Source: Alphaproteobacteria bacterium
Lineage (GTDB): Bacteria; Pseudomonadota; Alphaproteobacteria; Rhodospirillales; Magnetospirillaceae
Direction: 5' to 3'
DNA length: 38,947 nucleotides
Assembly: GCA_021325215.1 (NCBI GenBank)
Contig: JAJPHO010000002.1
Coordinates: 1 to 38,947 of the forward strand
Shown here: in pieces, positions 20,115-27,879 of the stretch
Layout: each line of letters starts with the position of its first letter
Numbering within the stretch: position 1 is the stretch's first letter
Position numbers and translations under genes: made by a program
Notes under the pieces: generated by a model
Databases searched by the model: none
Told to the model about the DNA's origin: nothing
What the model saw: the letters and a program-made list of their open reading frames with translations, nothing else

Positions 20115-20444
20115 GTGACGGATCGCAAAGCGGCGGTGGCCGCTTACAAGGAACGGAAGAGTGTGTGCGGTATCTACGCCCTGCGTTGCGCGCCTTCGGG
20201 CGAAGTATGGGTGGGGTATGCGGCGGATATGGAGAAGATCCGCAACCGGCTGGATTTCACCCTGCGCAGCGGCGCGACGCCGCATCGTTCGCTGAAGGAG
20301 GCCGTGCAGGCGCATGGGGTGCAGGCCATCGCCTTTGAAGCGCTGGAAGAAAGGGAAGAGGAGGAGCCAGGCTTCGCCCGCGCGGCCTGGCGCAAGGCGC
20401 GGCTGGCGCATTGGCGGGCGGAACTGGGGGCGATGGTGATCTAG
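20115..20444 (+). CDS. Small GIY-YIG nuclease-family protein
   Basis: A 109-residue protein. After MTDRKAAVAAYKERKSV comes CGIYALRCAPSGEVWVGYA, the first strand pair of the GIY-YIG fold, with VWVG in the place of the YIG motif. The family enzymes cut DNA, but the small stand-alone members next to DUF2239 genes are uncharacterised, and the changed second motif raises doubt about activity. GTG 20115 is preferred because GGAGG lies five bases upstream and the product starts like relatives. ATG 20103 in frame would add four residues. The stop codon TAG is part of the CTAG end of the first palindromic element. Confidence 0.75.
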   Translation: MTDRKAAVAAYKERKSVCGIYALRCAPSGEVWVGYAADMEKIRNRLDFTLRSGATPHRSLKEAVQAHGVQAIAFEALEEREEEEPGFARAAWRKARLAHWRAELGAMVI

Positions 20445-20514
20445 TGTCCCGATCGCGAAGTTCGTGCGATCTGGATCACGGCCTTTCGAACTTCGCGATC
20501 GATCAGGACACTAG
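20441..20514. repeat. CTAG-bounded palindromic element 1
   Basis: A 74-bp element that starts CTAGTGTCC and ends GGACACTAG. Outer arms pair over 9 bp. After a short asymmetric bulge in the right arm, inner arms pair over 14 bp (GATCGCGAAGTTCG, 20451-20464, with 20487-20500). The middle is 22 bases. Its left CTAG supplies the stop of the GIY-YIG gene. Confidence 0.85.
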
Positions 20515-20527
20515 CTTTAACAATCAT

Positions 20528-20605
20528 CTAGTGTGGCTTGAAGATTCTTAAATTCCTAAAATCGCTGATATCGAAGTCGTAGGAATTTAAGAATCGCCAC
20601 ACTAG
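20528..20605. repeat. CTAG-bounded palindromic element 2
   Basis: A 78-bp element that starts CTAGTGTGGC and ends GCCACACTAG. Outer arms pair over 10 bp, then a 5-base bulge (TTGAA) in the left arm, then a 16-bp perfect inner stem (GATTCTTAAATTCCTA, 20543-20558, with 20580-20595). The architecture matches element 1, 13 bp away, but the inner stem sequence is different. Its right CTAG supplies the stop of the convergent VOC gene. Confidence 0.85.
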
Positions 20606-21066
20606 GGCGCGGGGCGCTTCGGCTGCCAGAGCTCGACCTTGTTGCCTTCGGGATCGGCGATCCAGGCAAAGCGTCCGTTCGGGTCGGCGTCGTTGCGCTC
20701 CAGCGGCTCGACGCCTTTCTCATGCAGCTTGGCGAGCAGCGCGTCCATGTCGTCGACCGCGTAATTGATCATGAAGTCGCTGGCCGACGGCGCGAAATAT
20801 TTCGTCGTGGCGGGGAAAGCGCTCCAGGTCAGCTTCGGCGGATGGTTCGGCGCGTCGTAGCGCAGCATCGCGCCGCCCCAGGCTTCCAGCGGCATGCCCA
20901 GCACGTTGCGGTACCAGGCGGCCAGCGCCTTCGGGTCTTTGGCTTTGAAGAAGATGCCGCCGATCCCGGTGACATGTCCGGGCGCCTCGGCGGGCGGCGA
21001 TTCGCCCCGGCTGGCCGGACCGGCAAGAATGAGGGCTCCAACGCACAACACCGTGATCGACCGCAT
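20602..21066 (-). CDS. VOC (glyoxalase/bleomycin-resistance-like) protein with signal peptide
   Basis: A 154-residue protein. Residues 1-24 form a signal peptide (MRSITVLCVGALILAGPASR). The rest is one vicinal-oxygen-chelate domain with paired beta-alpha-beta-beta-beta units: GIGGIFFKAKDPKALAAWYR, the Gly-rich turn, INYAVDDMDALLAKLHEKGV and a C-terminal WIADPEGNKVELWQP. The DPEGNKVELW ending is diagnostic of the fold. The reaction is unknown; a secreted VOC protein is less usual than a cytoplasmic one. ATG 21066 is chosen because of the GGGGAGAA ribosome site and the signal peptide. An open frame to 21198 would read through the tRNA gene and is rejected. Confidence 0.85.
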   Translation of the reverse strand: MRSITVLCVGALILAGPASRGESPPAEAPGHVTGIGGIFFKAKDPKALAAWYRNVLGMPLEAWGGAMLRYDAPNHPPKLTWSAFPATTKYFAPSASDFMINYAVDDMDALLAKLHEKGVEPLERNDADPNGRFAWIADPEGNKVELWQPKRPAP

Positions 21067-21114
21067 CGCAGTTCTCCCCGCTGATGCGTCGATTGTAGGC
21101 ATGGGCGCGGGCAA

Positions 21115-21141
21115 GAAAAAAGGGCCCCCGAGGGAGCCCTT
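21115..21141 (-). terminator. Terminator of tRNA-Ser
   Basis: Reading the minus strand, AAGGGC...GCCCTT arms (21141-21136 with 21125-21120), extended by CCC/GGG pairs with one mismatch, are followed by a TTTTTT run at 21121-21116. It lies just after the tRNA 3' end. Confidence 0.8.
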
Positions 21142-21151
21142 CATTTCTGAC

Positions 21152-21241
21152 TGGCGGAGAGGGTGAGATTCGAACTCACGGTACCCTCGCGGGTACAACG
21201 GTTTTCGAGACCGTCACAATCGACCACTCTGTCACCTCTCC
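21152..21241 (-). tRNA. tRNA-Ser (anticodon CGA)
   Basis: A 90-base class II tRNA on the minus strand, with acceptor GGAGAGG paired to CCTCTCC, discriminator G and an encoded CCA (21154-21152). The anticodon stem is ACGGT/ACCGT with loop CTCGAAA, giving anticodon CGA at 21205-21207, which reads UCG codons. A long variable arm (TGTACCCGCGAGGGTACC) marks it as serine, and the T loop is GTTCGAATC. Confidence 0.97.
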
Positions 21242-21260
21242 GGGACCGGTCAGGGGCCGG

Positions 21261-21289
21261 AACATAGCCGAAGGGATTTTTCGGTGCAA
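21261..21289 (-). promoter_or_regulatory. Promoter of tRNA-Ser
   Basis: On the minus strand TTGCAC (21289-21284) and TATGTT (21266-21261) are separated by 17 bp. The predicted start is about 13 bases before the tRNA 5' end, a typical distance for a short tRNA leader. Confidence 0.65.
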
Positions 21290-21376
21290 CCCGTTTTTCC
21301 GAGTATAATTATCGGGCGGATTTCCTCGGTTTAATCACTTGGCGCCGCACTTGGTGCCATAGGGTTACAAATAATC

Positions 21377-21404
21377 TTGACTCCGCTCCGAGCGTCGATA
21401 TATT
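21377..21404 (+). promoter_or_regulatory. Promoter of rplU-rpmA
   Basis: TTGACT (21377-21382) and TATATT (21399-21404) are 16 bp apart, close to the sigma-70 consensus. The leader that would follow (about 70 bases) contains a 7-bp stem, CGCAGCG/CGCTGCG (21415-21421 with 21439-21445), which might be a ribosomal-protein binding site, but I do not recognise a named leader. Confidence 0.7.
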
Positions 21405-21477
21405 TCCGCCCTCTCGCAGCGGACCGGGTCACCTGTAGCGCTGCGTCCGGTTTCGTTTGTATGAATGGTAGAGAATC

Positions 21478-21780
21478 ATGTTCGCAGTCATCAAGACCGG
21501 CGGCAAGCAGTATAAGGTTGCCACCAACGACGTCATCCGCGTCGAAAAGCTCGCGGGTGAAGCCGGCGAGACCGTCACGCTCGATCAGGTTCTGATGGTC
21601 GGTGACAAGATTGGCGCGCCCATCGTGGCCGGCGCCTCCGTCACCGCGACCGTGCTCGAACAGACTCGTGCCGACAAGGTCATCATCTTCAAGAAGAAGC
21701 GCCGGCAGAATTATCGCCGTAAGAAGGGTCATCGCCAGGAGCTGACCGTTCTGCGCATCACCAACATCGCCGGCGCCTGA
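21478..21780 (+). CDS. rplU: 50S ribosomal protein L21
   Basis: A 100-residue protein of the large ribosomal subunit. It opens with [14 protein letters not shown] and carries the signature [22 protein letters not shown] near the C terminus. Length and motifs are standard. It is the first gene of the rplU-rpmA unit, downstream of a clear sigma-70 promoter, and is 27 bp from rpmA. Confidence 0.98.
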   Translation: MFAVIKTGGKQYKVATNDVIRVEKLAGEAGETVTLDQVLMVGDKIGAPIVAGASVTATVLEQTRADKVIIFKKKRRQNYRRKKGHRQELTVLRITNIAGA

Positions 21781-21807
21781 GCGTCTGGTTTCAGAGGAGT
21801 TTGAAAC

Positions 21808-22065
21808 ATGGCTCATAAAAAGGCAGGCGGATCATCCCGCAACGGCCGCGACTCCGCGGGCCGTCGCCTCGGCGTCAAGAAGTTCGGTGGCGAAGCCGTC
21901 ATTCCCGGCAACATCATCGTCCGTCAGCGCGGCACCAAGTTCCATCCCGGCTCAGGCGTCGGCATGGGCACCGATCACACCCTCTTCGCTCTGGTCGAGG
22001 GTCAGGTCGAGTTCCAGCACAAGTCTGGTGACCGTACCTTCATCGCGGTGAAGCCGGTGGCCTAA
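21808..22065 (+). CDS. rpmA: 50S ribosomal protein L27
   Basis: An 85-residue ribosomal protein whose N-terminal tail reaches the peptidyl-transferase centre. It opens with [20 protein letters not shown], the invariant L27 start, then [10 protein letters not shown] and [15 protein letters not shown]. No N-terminal prepeptide of the Firmicute kind is present. An AGAGGAG ribosome site precedes the ATG. A strong intrinsic terminator follows. Confidence 0.98.
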   Translation: MAHKKAGGSSRNGRDSAGRRLGVKKFGGEAVIPGNIIVRQRGTKFHPGSGVGMGTDHTLFALVEGQVEFQHKSGDRTFIAVKPVA

Positions 22066-22070
22066 CGGCC

Positions 22071-22126
22071 CCATTCCCCGATTTGAAGTTTTAAGAAGGG
22101 GAATGGATCGTCCATTCCCCTTTTTT
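22071..22126 (+). terminator. Terminator between rpmA and obgE with a competing upstream arm
   Basis: A 12-bp stem (AAGGGGAATGGA, 22096-22107, with 22111-22122), a 3-base loop and a T6 run (22121-22126) form a textbook terminator. The sequence CCATTCCCC also occurs upstream at 22071-22079 and could pair with GGGGAATGG (22098-22106). That pairing would disrupt the terminator, as in an attenuator. Confidence 0.85.
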
Positions 22127-22140
22127 ATTGGATATTTCCG

Positions 22141-23253
22141 ATGAAATTTCTCGATCAAGCCAAGATCTTCCTGAAAAGCGGTGACGGCGGCGCGGGCGCG
22201 CAGAGTTTCCGGCGCGAGAAATTCATCGAATTCGGCGGTCCCGACGGTGGTGACGGCGGCAAGGGCGGCGACGTGGTCGTCGAATGCGTGGCCAATCTCA
22301 ACACGTTGATCGATTTCCGCTATCAGCAGCATTTCAAGGGCGACACCGGCAATCACGGCCAGGGCCGCAACAAGACCGGCGGCGGCGGCAACGACGTGGT
22401 GATCAAGGTCCCGGTCGGCACCCAGATCCTGACCGACGAGAAGGACGAGGTCCTGGCCGACTTCACCACCGCCGGCGAGCGCCGGGTCATCCTGCGCGGC
22501 GGCGATGGCGGCTTCGGCAACGCCCATTACAAGACCTCGACCAACCGCGCGCCGACCCGCGCCGATCCGGGCTGGCCGGGCAAGGAATTGTGGGTCTGGC
22601 TGCGCCTCAAGCTGATCGCCGATTGCGGCCTGATCGGTTTGCCCAATGCCGGCAAGTCGACCTTCCTCGGCGCGGTGACCCGTGCCCGTCCGAAGATCGG
22701 CGATTATCCCTTCACCACCCTGCACCCCAATCTGGGCGTCGCGTCGGTGGGCGGCGAGGAATTCATCCTGGCCGATCTGCCCGGCCTGATCGAAGGCGCC
22801 CATGAAGGCGCCGGCCTGGGCGACCGTTTCCTCGGCCATATCGAGCGCTGCCGCGTGCTGCTGCATCTGGTCGACGGCACCCAGGAAGATGTCGCCGAGG
22901 CCTATCGCATCGTGCGCGACGAGCTGCGCATGTATGGCGGCGGCCTCGATGAGAAGAAGGAACTGATCGCCCTCAACAAGTGCGACTCGCTGACCCCCGA
23001 GGAGATCGAGGAGAAGCTGGCGGCGCTGAAGGAGGCGAGCGGCGCCGAGGTCTTCACCCTGTCGGGCATCGCCGGCATCGGCCTCAAGGAATTGCTGTTC
23101 TCGCTGCTGACCGTGATCAAGGAATCGCGCGAGGAACATGGCGAGGCGCCCCTGGCCGCGGCAGCCACCGCCGGTGTGGGCAAGGCCAGCAATTGGTCGC
23201 CCGTTTCCGACGAAGACGATTATCTCGACGACGTCGATTGGGACGAGAACTAA
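22141..23253 (+). CDS. obgE: GTPase Obg/CgtA, 50S ribosome assembly
   Basis: A 370-residue essential GTPase that binds the 50S subunit and links ribosome assembly to cell growth. The glycine-rich Obg fold occupies residues 1-158 ([30 protein letters not shown]). The G domain follows with P-loop GLPNAGKST (about 166), DLPGLIEGA (about 212), NKCD (about 279) and SGIAGIG (G5). An acidic C-terminal tail ([15 protein letters not shown]) is typical of alphaproteobacterial CgtA. The ATG at 22141 fits the family, but the Shine-Dalgarno is weak and it lies 14 bp after the T-run of a terminator. Expression may therefore depend on read-through. Confidence 0.97.
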   Translation: MKFLDQAKIFLKSGDGGAGAQSFRREKFIEFGGPDGGDGGKGGDVVVECVANLNTLIDFRYQQHFKGDTGNHGQGRNKTGGGGNDVVIKVPVGTQILTDEKDEVLADFTTAGERRVILRGGDGGFGNAHYKTSTNRAPTRADPGWPGKELWVWLRLKLIADCGLIGLPNAGKSTFLGAVTRARPKIGDYPFTTLHPNLGVASVGGEEFILADLPGLIEGAHEGAGLGDRFLGHIERCRVLLHLVDGTQEDVAEAYRIVRDELRMYGGGLDEKKELIALNKCDSLTPEEIEEKLAALKEASGAEVFTLSGIAGIGLKELLFSLLTVIKESREEHGEAPLAAAATAGVGKASNWSPVSDEDDYLDDVDWDEN

Positions 23254-23260
23254 TCATGGA

Positions 23261-23528
23261 AGCCCCATTCCCTCAGGCCCCTGTCGTCGGCACGGAGAAA
23301 AATACGCCCGCCGGGCAGGCGGCGGGTGAAGCCAAGGCTGGCCGCCTTGGCGAAGCCGACAACGCACCCGGCGGGCGTATTTTTCCCGCCCTTCGGGTCG
23401 CGTTTTGGCGGACGACCGCCGGCGTCGCGCCCCTCGTCAAGGCCGCCAGCCTTGCCGTCGGAGCGCGACTTGACGGATCATCTCCCCAAAACGCGATGAC
23501 GACGGCAGGGGCCTGAGGGAATGGGGCT
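23261..23528. repeat. 268-bp nested inverted-repeat element between obgE and proB
   Basis: The outer arms, 23261-23289 and 23500-23528, are complementary over 29 bp with one mismatch (a possible U-G pair). Inside are two more large hairpins. Hairpin A is a perfect 19-bp stem (23297-23315 with 23367-23385), topped by a smaller GCCAAGG/CCTTGGC hairpin (23331-23337, 23345-23351). Hairpin B is an 11-bp stem (23398-23408 with 23486-23496) enclosing several alternative pairings, such as GTCGCGC/GCGCGAC and CGTCAAG/CTTGACG. The tops of A and B carry related AAGGCTGGC-type sequences in opposite orientation. The right outer arm covers the proB ribosome site and start codon. Confidence 0.85.
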
Positions 23529-24630
23529 TTTGGGAGAGGCGAAGCGGCTAGTCGTCAAGGTCGGCTCGGCTCTCCTGGTGGGAGAAGACGGCGCCATCGA
23601 CCAGCCCTGGCTCGCCGCCCTCTGCGAAGATGTCGCCCATCACCGCCGCGCAGGCCGTGACGTCATCCTGGTCACCTCCGGCGCCATCGCCGTCGGTCGC
23701 CGTCCGCTCGGCCTGAAGCCGGGCCCGCTGCGCCTCGACGAAAAGCAGGCCGCCGCCGCCACCGGCCAGATCCGCCTGGCGCACGCCTATCAGCAGGAAC
23801 TGGCGCGCCACGACATCGCCTGCGCGCAGATCCTGGTCACCATCGACGATACCGAGAACCGCCGGCGTTTCCTCAATGCCCGCAACACGCTGGAGACGCT
23901 GCTGCGTCTCGGCGCGGTGCCGGTGATCAATGAGAACGACACGGTGGCGACCCAGGAAATCCGCTTCGGCGACAATGACCGCCTGGCCGCCCGAGTCGCC
24001 CAGATGATCGGCGCGGATACACTGGTGCTGCTGTCCGACATCGACGGCCTCTACACCGCCGATCCCCGCAAGGACCCGAACGCCCGCTTCATCGAAGACG
24101 TGCGCGACCTGACCCCCGAGATCGAGGCGATGGCCGGCGATCCGACCAGCGCGGTCGGCACGGGCGGCATGGTCACCAAGCTGCAGGCCGCCAAGATCGC
24201 GCTGGGCGCCGGCTGCCGCATGGCGATCGCGCCGGGCAAGCCGCTGCATCCCCTGCGCACCATGGAAAGCGGGCGCTGCACCTGGTTCCATCCGCGCCAG
24301 ACGCCGCAGACCGCCCGCAAGAGCTGGATCGCCGGATCGATCAAGCCGCAGGGCCGGCTGACCGTCGATTCCGGCGCCGCCGCCGCCTTGGCCAAGGGCG
24401 GCAGCCTGCTGCCGGCAGGGATCGTCGAGATCGACGGCCAGTTCCAGAAGGGCGACGCGGTTTCGGTGCTCGGCCCCGATGGGCGCGACCTGGCCCGCGG
24501 CCTCGCCGCCTATGGCGCCGAGGAGGCTCGGCGCCTCAAGGGACGCAAGAGCGGCGATTTCGAAAATCTGCTCGGCTATCGTGGTCCGGATGAAATGATT
24601 CACCGCGACGATCTGGTGCTGACGGCATGA
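23521..24630 (+). CDS. proB: Glutamate 5-kinase
   Basis: This enzyme phosphorylates glutamate in the first step of proline synthesis. The protein has 369 residues with the kinase domain ([48 protein letters not shown]) followed by a C-terminal PUA domain (about residues 280-365, [20 protein letters not shown]...). The ATG lies inside the right arm of the palindromic element. The ribosome site is AGGGG at 23507-23511 or the adjacent GAGGG. Its stop overlaps the proA start as ATGA, so ProB and ProA should be coupled. They catalyse consecutive steps. Confidence 0.97.
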   Translation: MGLLGEAKRLVVKVGSALLVGEDGAIDQPWLAALCEDVAHHRRAGRDVILVTSGAIAVGRRPLGLKPGPLRLDEKQAAAATGQIRLAHAYQQELARHDIACAQILVTIDDTENRRRFLNARNTLETLLRLGAVPVINENDTVATQEIRFGDNDRLAARVAQMIGADTLVLLSDIDGLYTADPRKDPNARFIEDVRDLTPEIEAMAGDPTSAVGTGGMVTKLQAAKIALGAGCRMAIAPGKPLHPLRTMESGRCTWFHPRQTPQTARKSWIAGSIKPQGRLTVDSGAAAALAKGGSLLPAGIVEIDGQFQKGDAVSVLGPDGRDLARGLAAYGAEEARRLKGRKSGDFENLLGYRGPDEMIHRDDLVLTA

Positions 24631-25895
24631 ACCACGATACCAGCCTCAATGCCCTGATGACCGGGATCGGCCGTCAGGCGCGCGCCGCCGCCAAGGTGCT
24701 GGCCGCAGCCTCGACCGAGACCAAGAATGCGGCACTGCTGGCCGCCGCGCGGTCGATCCGTGCCCATCGCGATGAGATCCTGGCCGCCAATCGCGAAGAT
24801 GTCGCCGAGGCCGAGCGGAAATCCCTGGGCGGCGCCATGCTCGACCGGCTGGTGCTGAATGAGGCCCGCATCGAGGCGATGGCCAAGGGCCTCGACGAGG
24901 TTGCCGCGCTGACCGATCCGGTCGGGCAGGAGATGGCGCGCTGGTCGCGTCCCAACGGCCTCGATATCGCCCGCGTGCGGGTGCCGCTCGGCGTGATCGG
25001 CATCATTTATGAGAGCCGCCCCAACGTCACCGCCGATACCGGCGCCTTGTGCCTGAAGTCGGGCAATGCCGCCATCCTGCGCGGCGGCTCGGAAAGCTTC
25101 CGCTCGACCGCCGCCATCATGGTCTGTCTGCAGGAAGGCTTGCGCGAAGCCGGCCTGCCCGCCGAAGCAGTGCAATCGGTGCCGACCACCGACCGCGCCG
25201 CCGTCGGCGTCCTGCTGAAGATGAGCGAATTCATCGACGTCATCGTGCCGCGCGGCGGAAAGTCGCTGATCGAGCGGGTGATCGCCGAGAGCCGCATTCC
25301 GCTGTTCCAGCATCTCGAAGGCAACAACCACACTTATGTTCATGCCGCCGCCGACCTCGAGATGGCGCGCAAGATCGTGGTCAACGCCAAGCTGCGCCGC
25401 ACCGGCGTGTGCGGCGCCACCGAGACTCTGCTGGTCGACAAGGCGGTCGCGGGAACCCATCTGGCGCCGCTGGTGACCGATCTGCTCGATGCCGGCTGCG
25501 AAGTCCGTGGCGACGGTGCGACGCAAGCTGTCGATCGCCGGGTGCTGGGCGTGGCCGAGGTCGATTGGCAAACCGAATATCTCGACGCCATCATTGCCGT
25601 AAAGGTGGTCGACGGGCTGGACGACGCCATCGCCCATATCGAGCGCTTCGGCTCGCATCATACCGACGCCATCGTCACCGACGATGCGGCGGCGGCCGAA
25701 GCCTTCCTGGCCGCGGTGGACAGCGCCATCGTGCTGGTCAACGCCTCGACCCAGTTCGCCGATGGCGGCGAGTTCGGCATGGGCGCCGAGATCGGCATCT
25801 CCACCGGCAAGCTGCATGCGCGCGGCCCCGTCGGTGTCGAGCAGTTGACCAGCTTCAAATATGTCGTGCGCGGCACCGGACAGGTGCGGCCCTGA
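24627..25895 (+). CDS. proA: Gamma-glutamyl phosphate reductase
   Basis: The 422-residue NADPH-dependent enzyme makes glutamate-5-semialdehyde, the second step of proline synthesis. It belongs to the aldehyde dehydrogenase fold. The catalytic cysteine is C262 in [15 protein letters not shown]. Other family blocks are [28 protein letters not shown] and [11 protein letters not shown]. The start overlaps the end of proB by four bases. The stop overlaps the apparent start of nadD by two bases. Confidence 0.97.
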   Translation: MNHDTSLNALMTGIGRQARAAAKVLAAASTETKNAALLAAARSIRAHRDEILAANREDVAEAERKSLGGAMLDRLVLNEARIEAMAKGLDEVAALTDPVGQEMARWSRPNGLDIARVRVPLGVIGIIYESRPNVTADTGALCLKSGNAAILRGGSESFRSTAAIMVCLQEGLREAGLPAEAVQSVPTTDRAAVGVLLKMSEFIDVIVPRGGKSLIERVIAESRIPLFQHLEGNNHTYVHAAADLEMARKIVVNAKLRRTGVCGATETLLVDKAVAGTHLAPLVTDLLDAGCEVRGDGATQAVDRRVLGVAEVDWQTEYLDAIIAVKVVDGLDDAIAHIERFGSHHTDAIVTDDAAAAEAFLAAVDSAIVLVNASTQFADGGEFGMGAEIGISTGKLHARGPVGVEQLTSFKYVVRGTGQVRP

Positions 25896-26527
25896 AACTT
25901 TCCGCGAATAAATGGGGCGACCGGCGCAAGCGGCGGGTCGGCGTGCTGGGCGGATCGTTCAACCCCGCCCATGAAGGGCATCTGCACATCTCGCTGGAGG
26001 CGCTCAAGCGTCTGCGGCTCGACGAAGTGTGGTGGCTGGTCAGCCCGCAGAATCCGCTGAAGGCGAAGAACGGCATGGCGCCTCAGGCCGAGCGGATCGC
26101 CAGGGCCCGCAAGGTGGCGCGCCATCCGCGCATCAAGGTCACCGGCATGGAGGCCGATTGGGGCACGCGCTATACCGCCGATACGCTGGCGGTGATGAAG
26201 CGGCGGTTTCCGGCGGCGCGGCTGGTGTGGATCATGGGTGCCGACAATCTGACCCAGATCCCGCGCTGGGACCGCTGGACCCGGATCTTCCGCAGCGTTC
26301 CCGTTGCGGTTTTCGACCGCTCGCCCTATTCTCGCGAATCGATGGCAAGCAAGGCGGCCCGGCGCTTCTGGCACTGGCGAGTCGCCGCTCCCGCGCGGTT
26401 GGCGGGAACTGCGCCGCCATCCTGGATTTTTATGCATATCAAGCGTCACCCGGCTTCGGCGACTGAGATTCGCCGGCGCCTGGACGCATTGAAGGCAAAG
26501 CCTAAGACCAAGGAGACAGGTAATTAA
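25892..26527 (+). CDS. nadD: Nicotinate-nucleotide adenylyltransferase, CTG start
   Basis: The product makes deamido-NAD from nicotinate mononucleotide. It shows the nucleotidyltransferase motif [35 protein letters not shown], and a C-terminal SATEIRRRL (ISSTxxR-like). With the proposed start it has 211 residues, near the usual size. No ATG, GTG or TTG is in frame between the proA end and the GGSFNP block, except GTG inside the first beta strand. CTG 25892-25894, overlapping the proA stop as CTGA, is the best start by elimination. An off-frame ATG at 25907 does not help. Confidence 0.9.
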   Translation: MKLSANKWGDRRKRRVGVLGGSFNPAHEGHLHISLEALKRLRLDEVWWLVSPQNPLKAKNGMAPQAERIARARKVARHPRIKVTGMEADWGTRYTADTLAVMKRRFPAARLVWIMGADNLTQIPRWDRWTRIFRSVPVAVFDRSPYSRESMASKAARRFWHWRVAAPARLAGTAPPSWIFMHIKRHPASATEIRRRLDALKAKPKTKETGN

Positions 26528-26534
26528 GAGCTCA

Positions 26535-26876
26535 ATGACCCCCGATGATCTGGTGACGCTGGTCACCGGTCAGTTGGATACCGATCTGGCCGAGGACGTC
26601 CTGGCCATCGATCTGCGTGGCCGTTCCTCGATGGCCGACCATATCGTGATCGCCACCGGCAATTCGAACCGCCAGGTGGCGGCGATGGCCGAGCATCTGG
26701 TCGAGAAGCTGAAGGCGAACCGCTATCGCGTGGCGCTGGAAGGCATGCCCCAGGCCGACTGGGTGCTGGTCGATGCCGGCGACATCGTGATCCATCTGTT
26801 CCGCCCCGAAGTGCGCAGCTACTACAATCTCGAGCGGATGTGGGGCGCTGCGGAGCCGACGGCAGCCACTCATTGA
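26535..26876 (+). CDS. rsfS: Ribosomal silencing factor RsfS
   Basis: A 113-residue protein that binds L14 and blocks joining of ribosomal subunits in poor growth. It has the DUF143/Iojap block: DVLAIDLRGRSSMADHIVIATGNSNRQVAAMAEHLVEKLK, then WVLVDAGDIVIHLFRPEVRSYYNLERMW. The ATG is 7 bp after the nadD stop. The 3' end overlaps the rlmH start as TTGA. The link of RsfS and RlmH, both acting on the 50S subunit, is conserved in bacteria. Confidence 0.97.
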   Translation: MTPDDLVTLVTGQLDTDLAEDVLAIDLRGRSSMADHIVIATGNSNRQVAAMAEHLVEKLKANRYRVALEGMPQADWVLVDAGDIVIHLFRPEVRSYYNLERMWGAAEPTAATH

Positions 26877-27331
26877 ATCTGACGCTGGCGGCCGTCGGGC
26901 GCTGCAAGCCAGGACCGGAAAAGACGCTGTTCGATCATTACAGCGGCCGGCTCGGCTGGCGCCTGACCCTGAAGGAAGTCGAAGAGAAGCGGCCCTTGCC
27001 GGTGCCCGAGCGGATGGCGCGCGAGGCGCAGCTTCTGCGCGGCTGCATTCCGAAAGGGGCGGTGGTCGTCGCGCTCGACGAGCGGGGCAAATCCCTCACC
27101 AGCCCGGCCTTCGCCGAGTTGCTGGGACAGTGGCGGGATACCGGACGGGGCGAGATCGCGTTCCTGATCGGCGGGGCGGACGGCCATGAGCCGGCCCTGC
27201 GCCAATCGGCCGATCTGCTGCTGTGCCTCGGCGCCATGACATGGCCGCATATGCTGGTGCGTGGCCTGCTGGCCGAGCAGCTTTACCGGGCCGAATGCAT
27301 TCTCGCCAACCATCCCTACCATCGGGTGTGA
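26873..27331 (+). CDS. rlmH: 23S rRNA pseudouridine-1915 N3-methyltransferase
   Basis: A SPOUT-class enzyme that methylates pseudouridine 1915 in helix 69 using S-adenosylmethionine. The knotted C-terminal domain is clear: VVVALDERGKSLTSPAFAELL, FLIGGADGHEP, LLLCLGAMTWPHMLVRGLLAEQLYRA and ILANHPYHR (the conserved ending). TTG 26873-26875 is taken as start because it overlaps the rsfS stop as TTGA and gives 152 residues (family about 155). GTG 26840 in frame would add 11 residues inside rsfS. Confidence 0.95.
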   Translation: MNLTLAAVGRCKPGPEKTLFDHYSGRLGWRLTLKEVEEKRPLPVPERMAREAQLLRGCIPKGAVVVALDERGKSLTSPAFAELLGQWRDTGRGEIAFLIGGADGHEPALRQSADLLLCLGAMTWPHMLVRGLLAEQLYRAECILANHPYHRV

Positions 27332-27369
27332 ATCCTGCTATCCTGTGGATAAACGGTGAAGGGGCGCCG

Positions 27370-27879
27370 ATGGCAACGAAATTGGAGCAGATGGCGGCAG
27401 GGGATGACGCTTACCAGGCGTTCAGCGCGAAGGCGCATGGCACGAATATCGATCCGCAGACCCTGCTCGCGACCGACTATCTGAACCATTTCAATGAGAT
27501 CGTGATGTTGCTCGAGCTGATTCCGGACATGCCGGAATGCTTCGAGGATGCCGAAGCCTGGCAGCCCAAATCCTATCAGGATCATTTCCGCGACAGCCAG
27601 TTCCGCGACCGCGACCTGGCCGTCGAAGCCTATAATCATGTCCCGCATTGCTACCGCGAACCGTTCGACGACGTGGTCTCGCAGATGAACCGCATGGTTC
27701 CCTGGGGGCTGCAGCGCATCCGCGAAGCCTTGCCGACGCAAGATCATGAGCGCGTGAAGGTCGCCTGTGCCGAGCTGTCCTACCGTCTGCAAAAGATGAT
27801 CGACGTGGCCAGCGCGGTGATCCACGGCAGCACCAAACGGCTGGATCAAGCTGAAATCGATGGGTTTTTGGCCGATTGA
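27370..27879 (+). CDS. Unrecognised 169-residue protein
   Basis: I do not recognise this family. The protein is acidic, rich in Asp, Glu and aromatic residues, and predicted mostly helical (for example TLLATDYLNHFNEIVMLLELIPDMPECFED and SQMNRMVPWGLQRIREALPT). It has no signal peptide or membrane segment. The start ATG 27370 follows a GAAGGGG ribosome site and is 38 bp after rlmH, so it can be the last gene of the operon. The codon use and composition match the neighbours, so it is likely a real protein. A shorter alternative start is not suggested by the sequence. Confidence 0.8.
   Translation: MATKLEQMAAGDDAYQAFSAKAHGTNIDPQTLLATDYLNHFNEIVMLLELIPDMPECFEDAEAWQPKSYQDHFRDSQFRDRDLAVEAYNHVPHCYREPFDDVVSQMNRMVPWGLQRIREALPTQDHERVKVACAELSYRLQKMIDVASAVIHGSTKRLDQAEIDGFLAD

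Noticed and set aside
20441-20605. Integron attC sites
   Set aside because: The one-sided bulges recall attC, but the required RYYYAAC/GTTRRRY core sites are absent and no integrase or cassette array is present.
21415-21448. A named L21 leader regulator
   Set aside because: There is one plausible stem but no match to a leader I know; treated only as a note in the promoter entry.
23256-23516. Small gene in the obgE-proB gap starting at ATG 23256
   Set aside because: The frame is made of palindrome sequence, has no ribosome site and no coding bias.
23261-23528. tRNA or tmRNA-like cloverleaf in the branched palindrome
   Set aside because: No T-loop, anticodon loop or CCA end is found; stems are too long and too perfect for tRNA.
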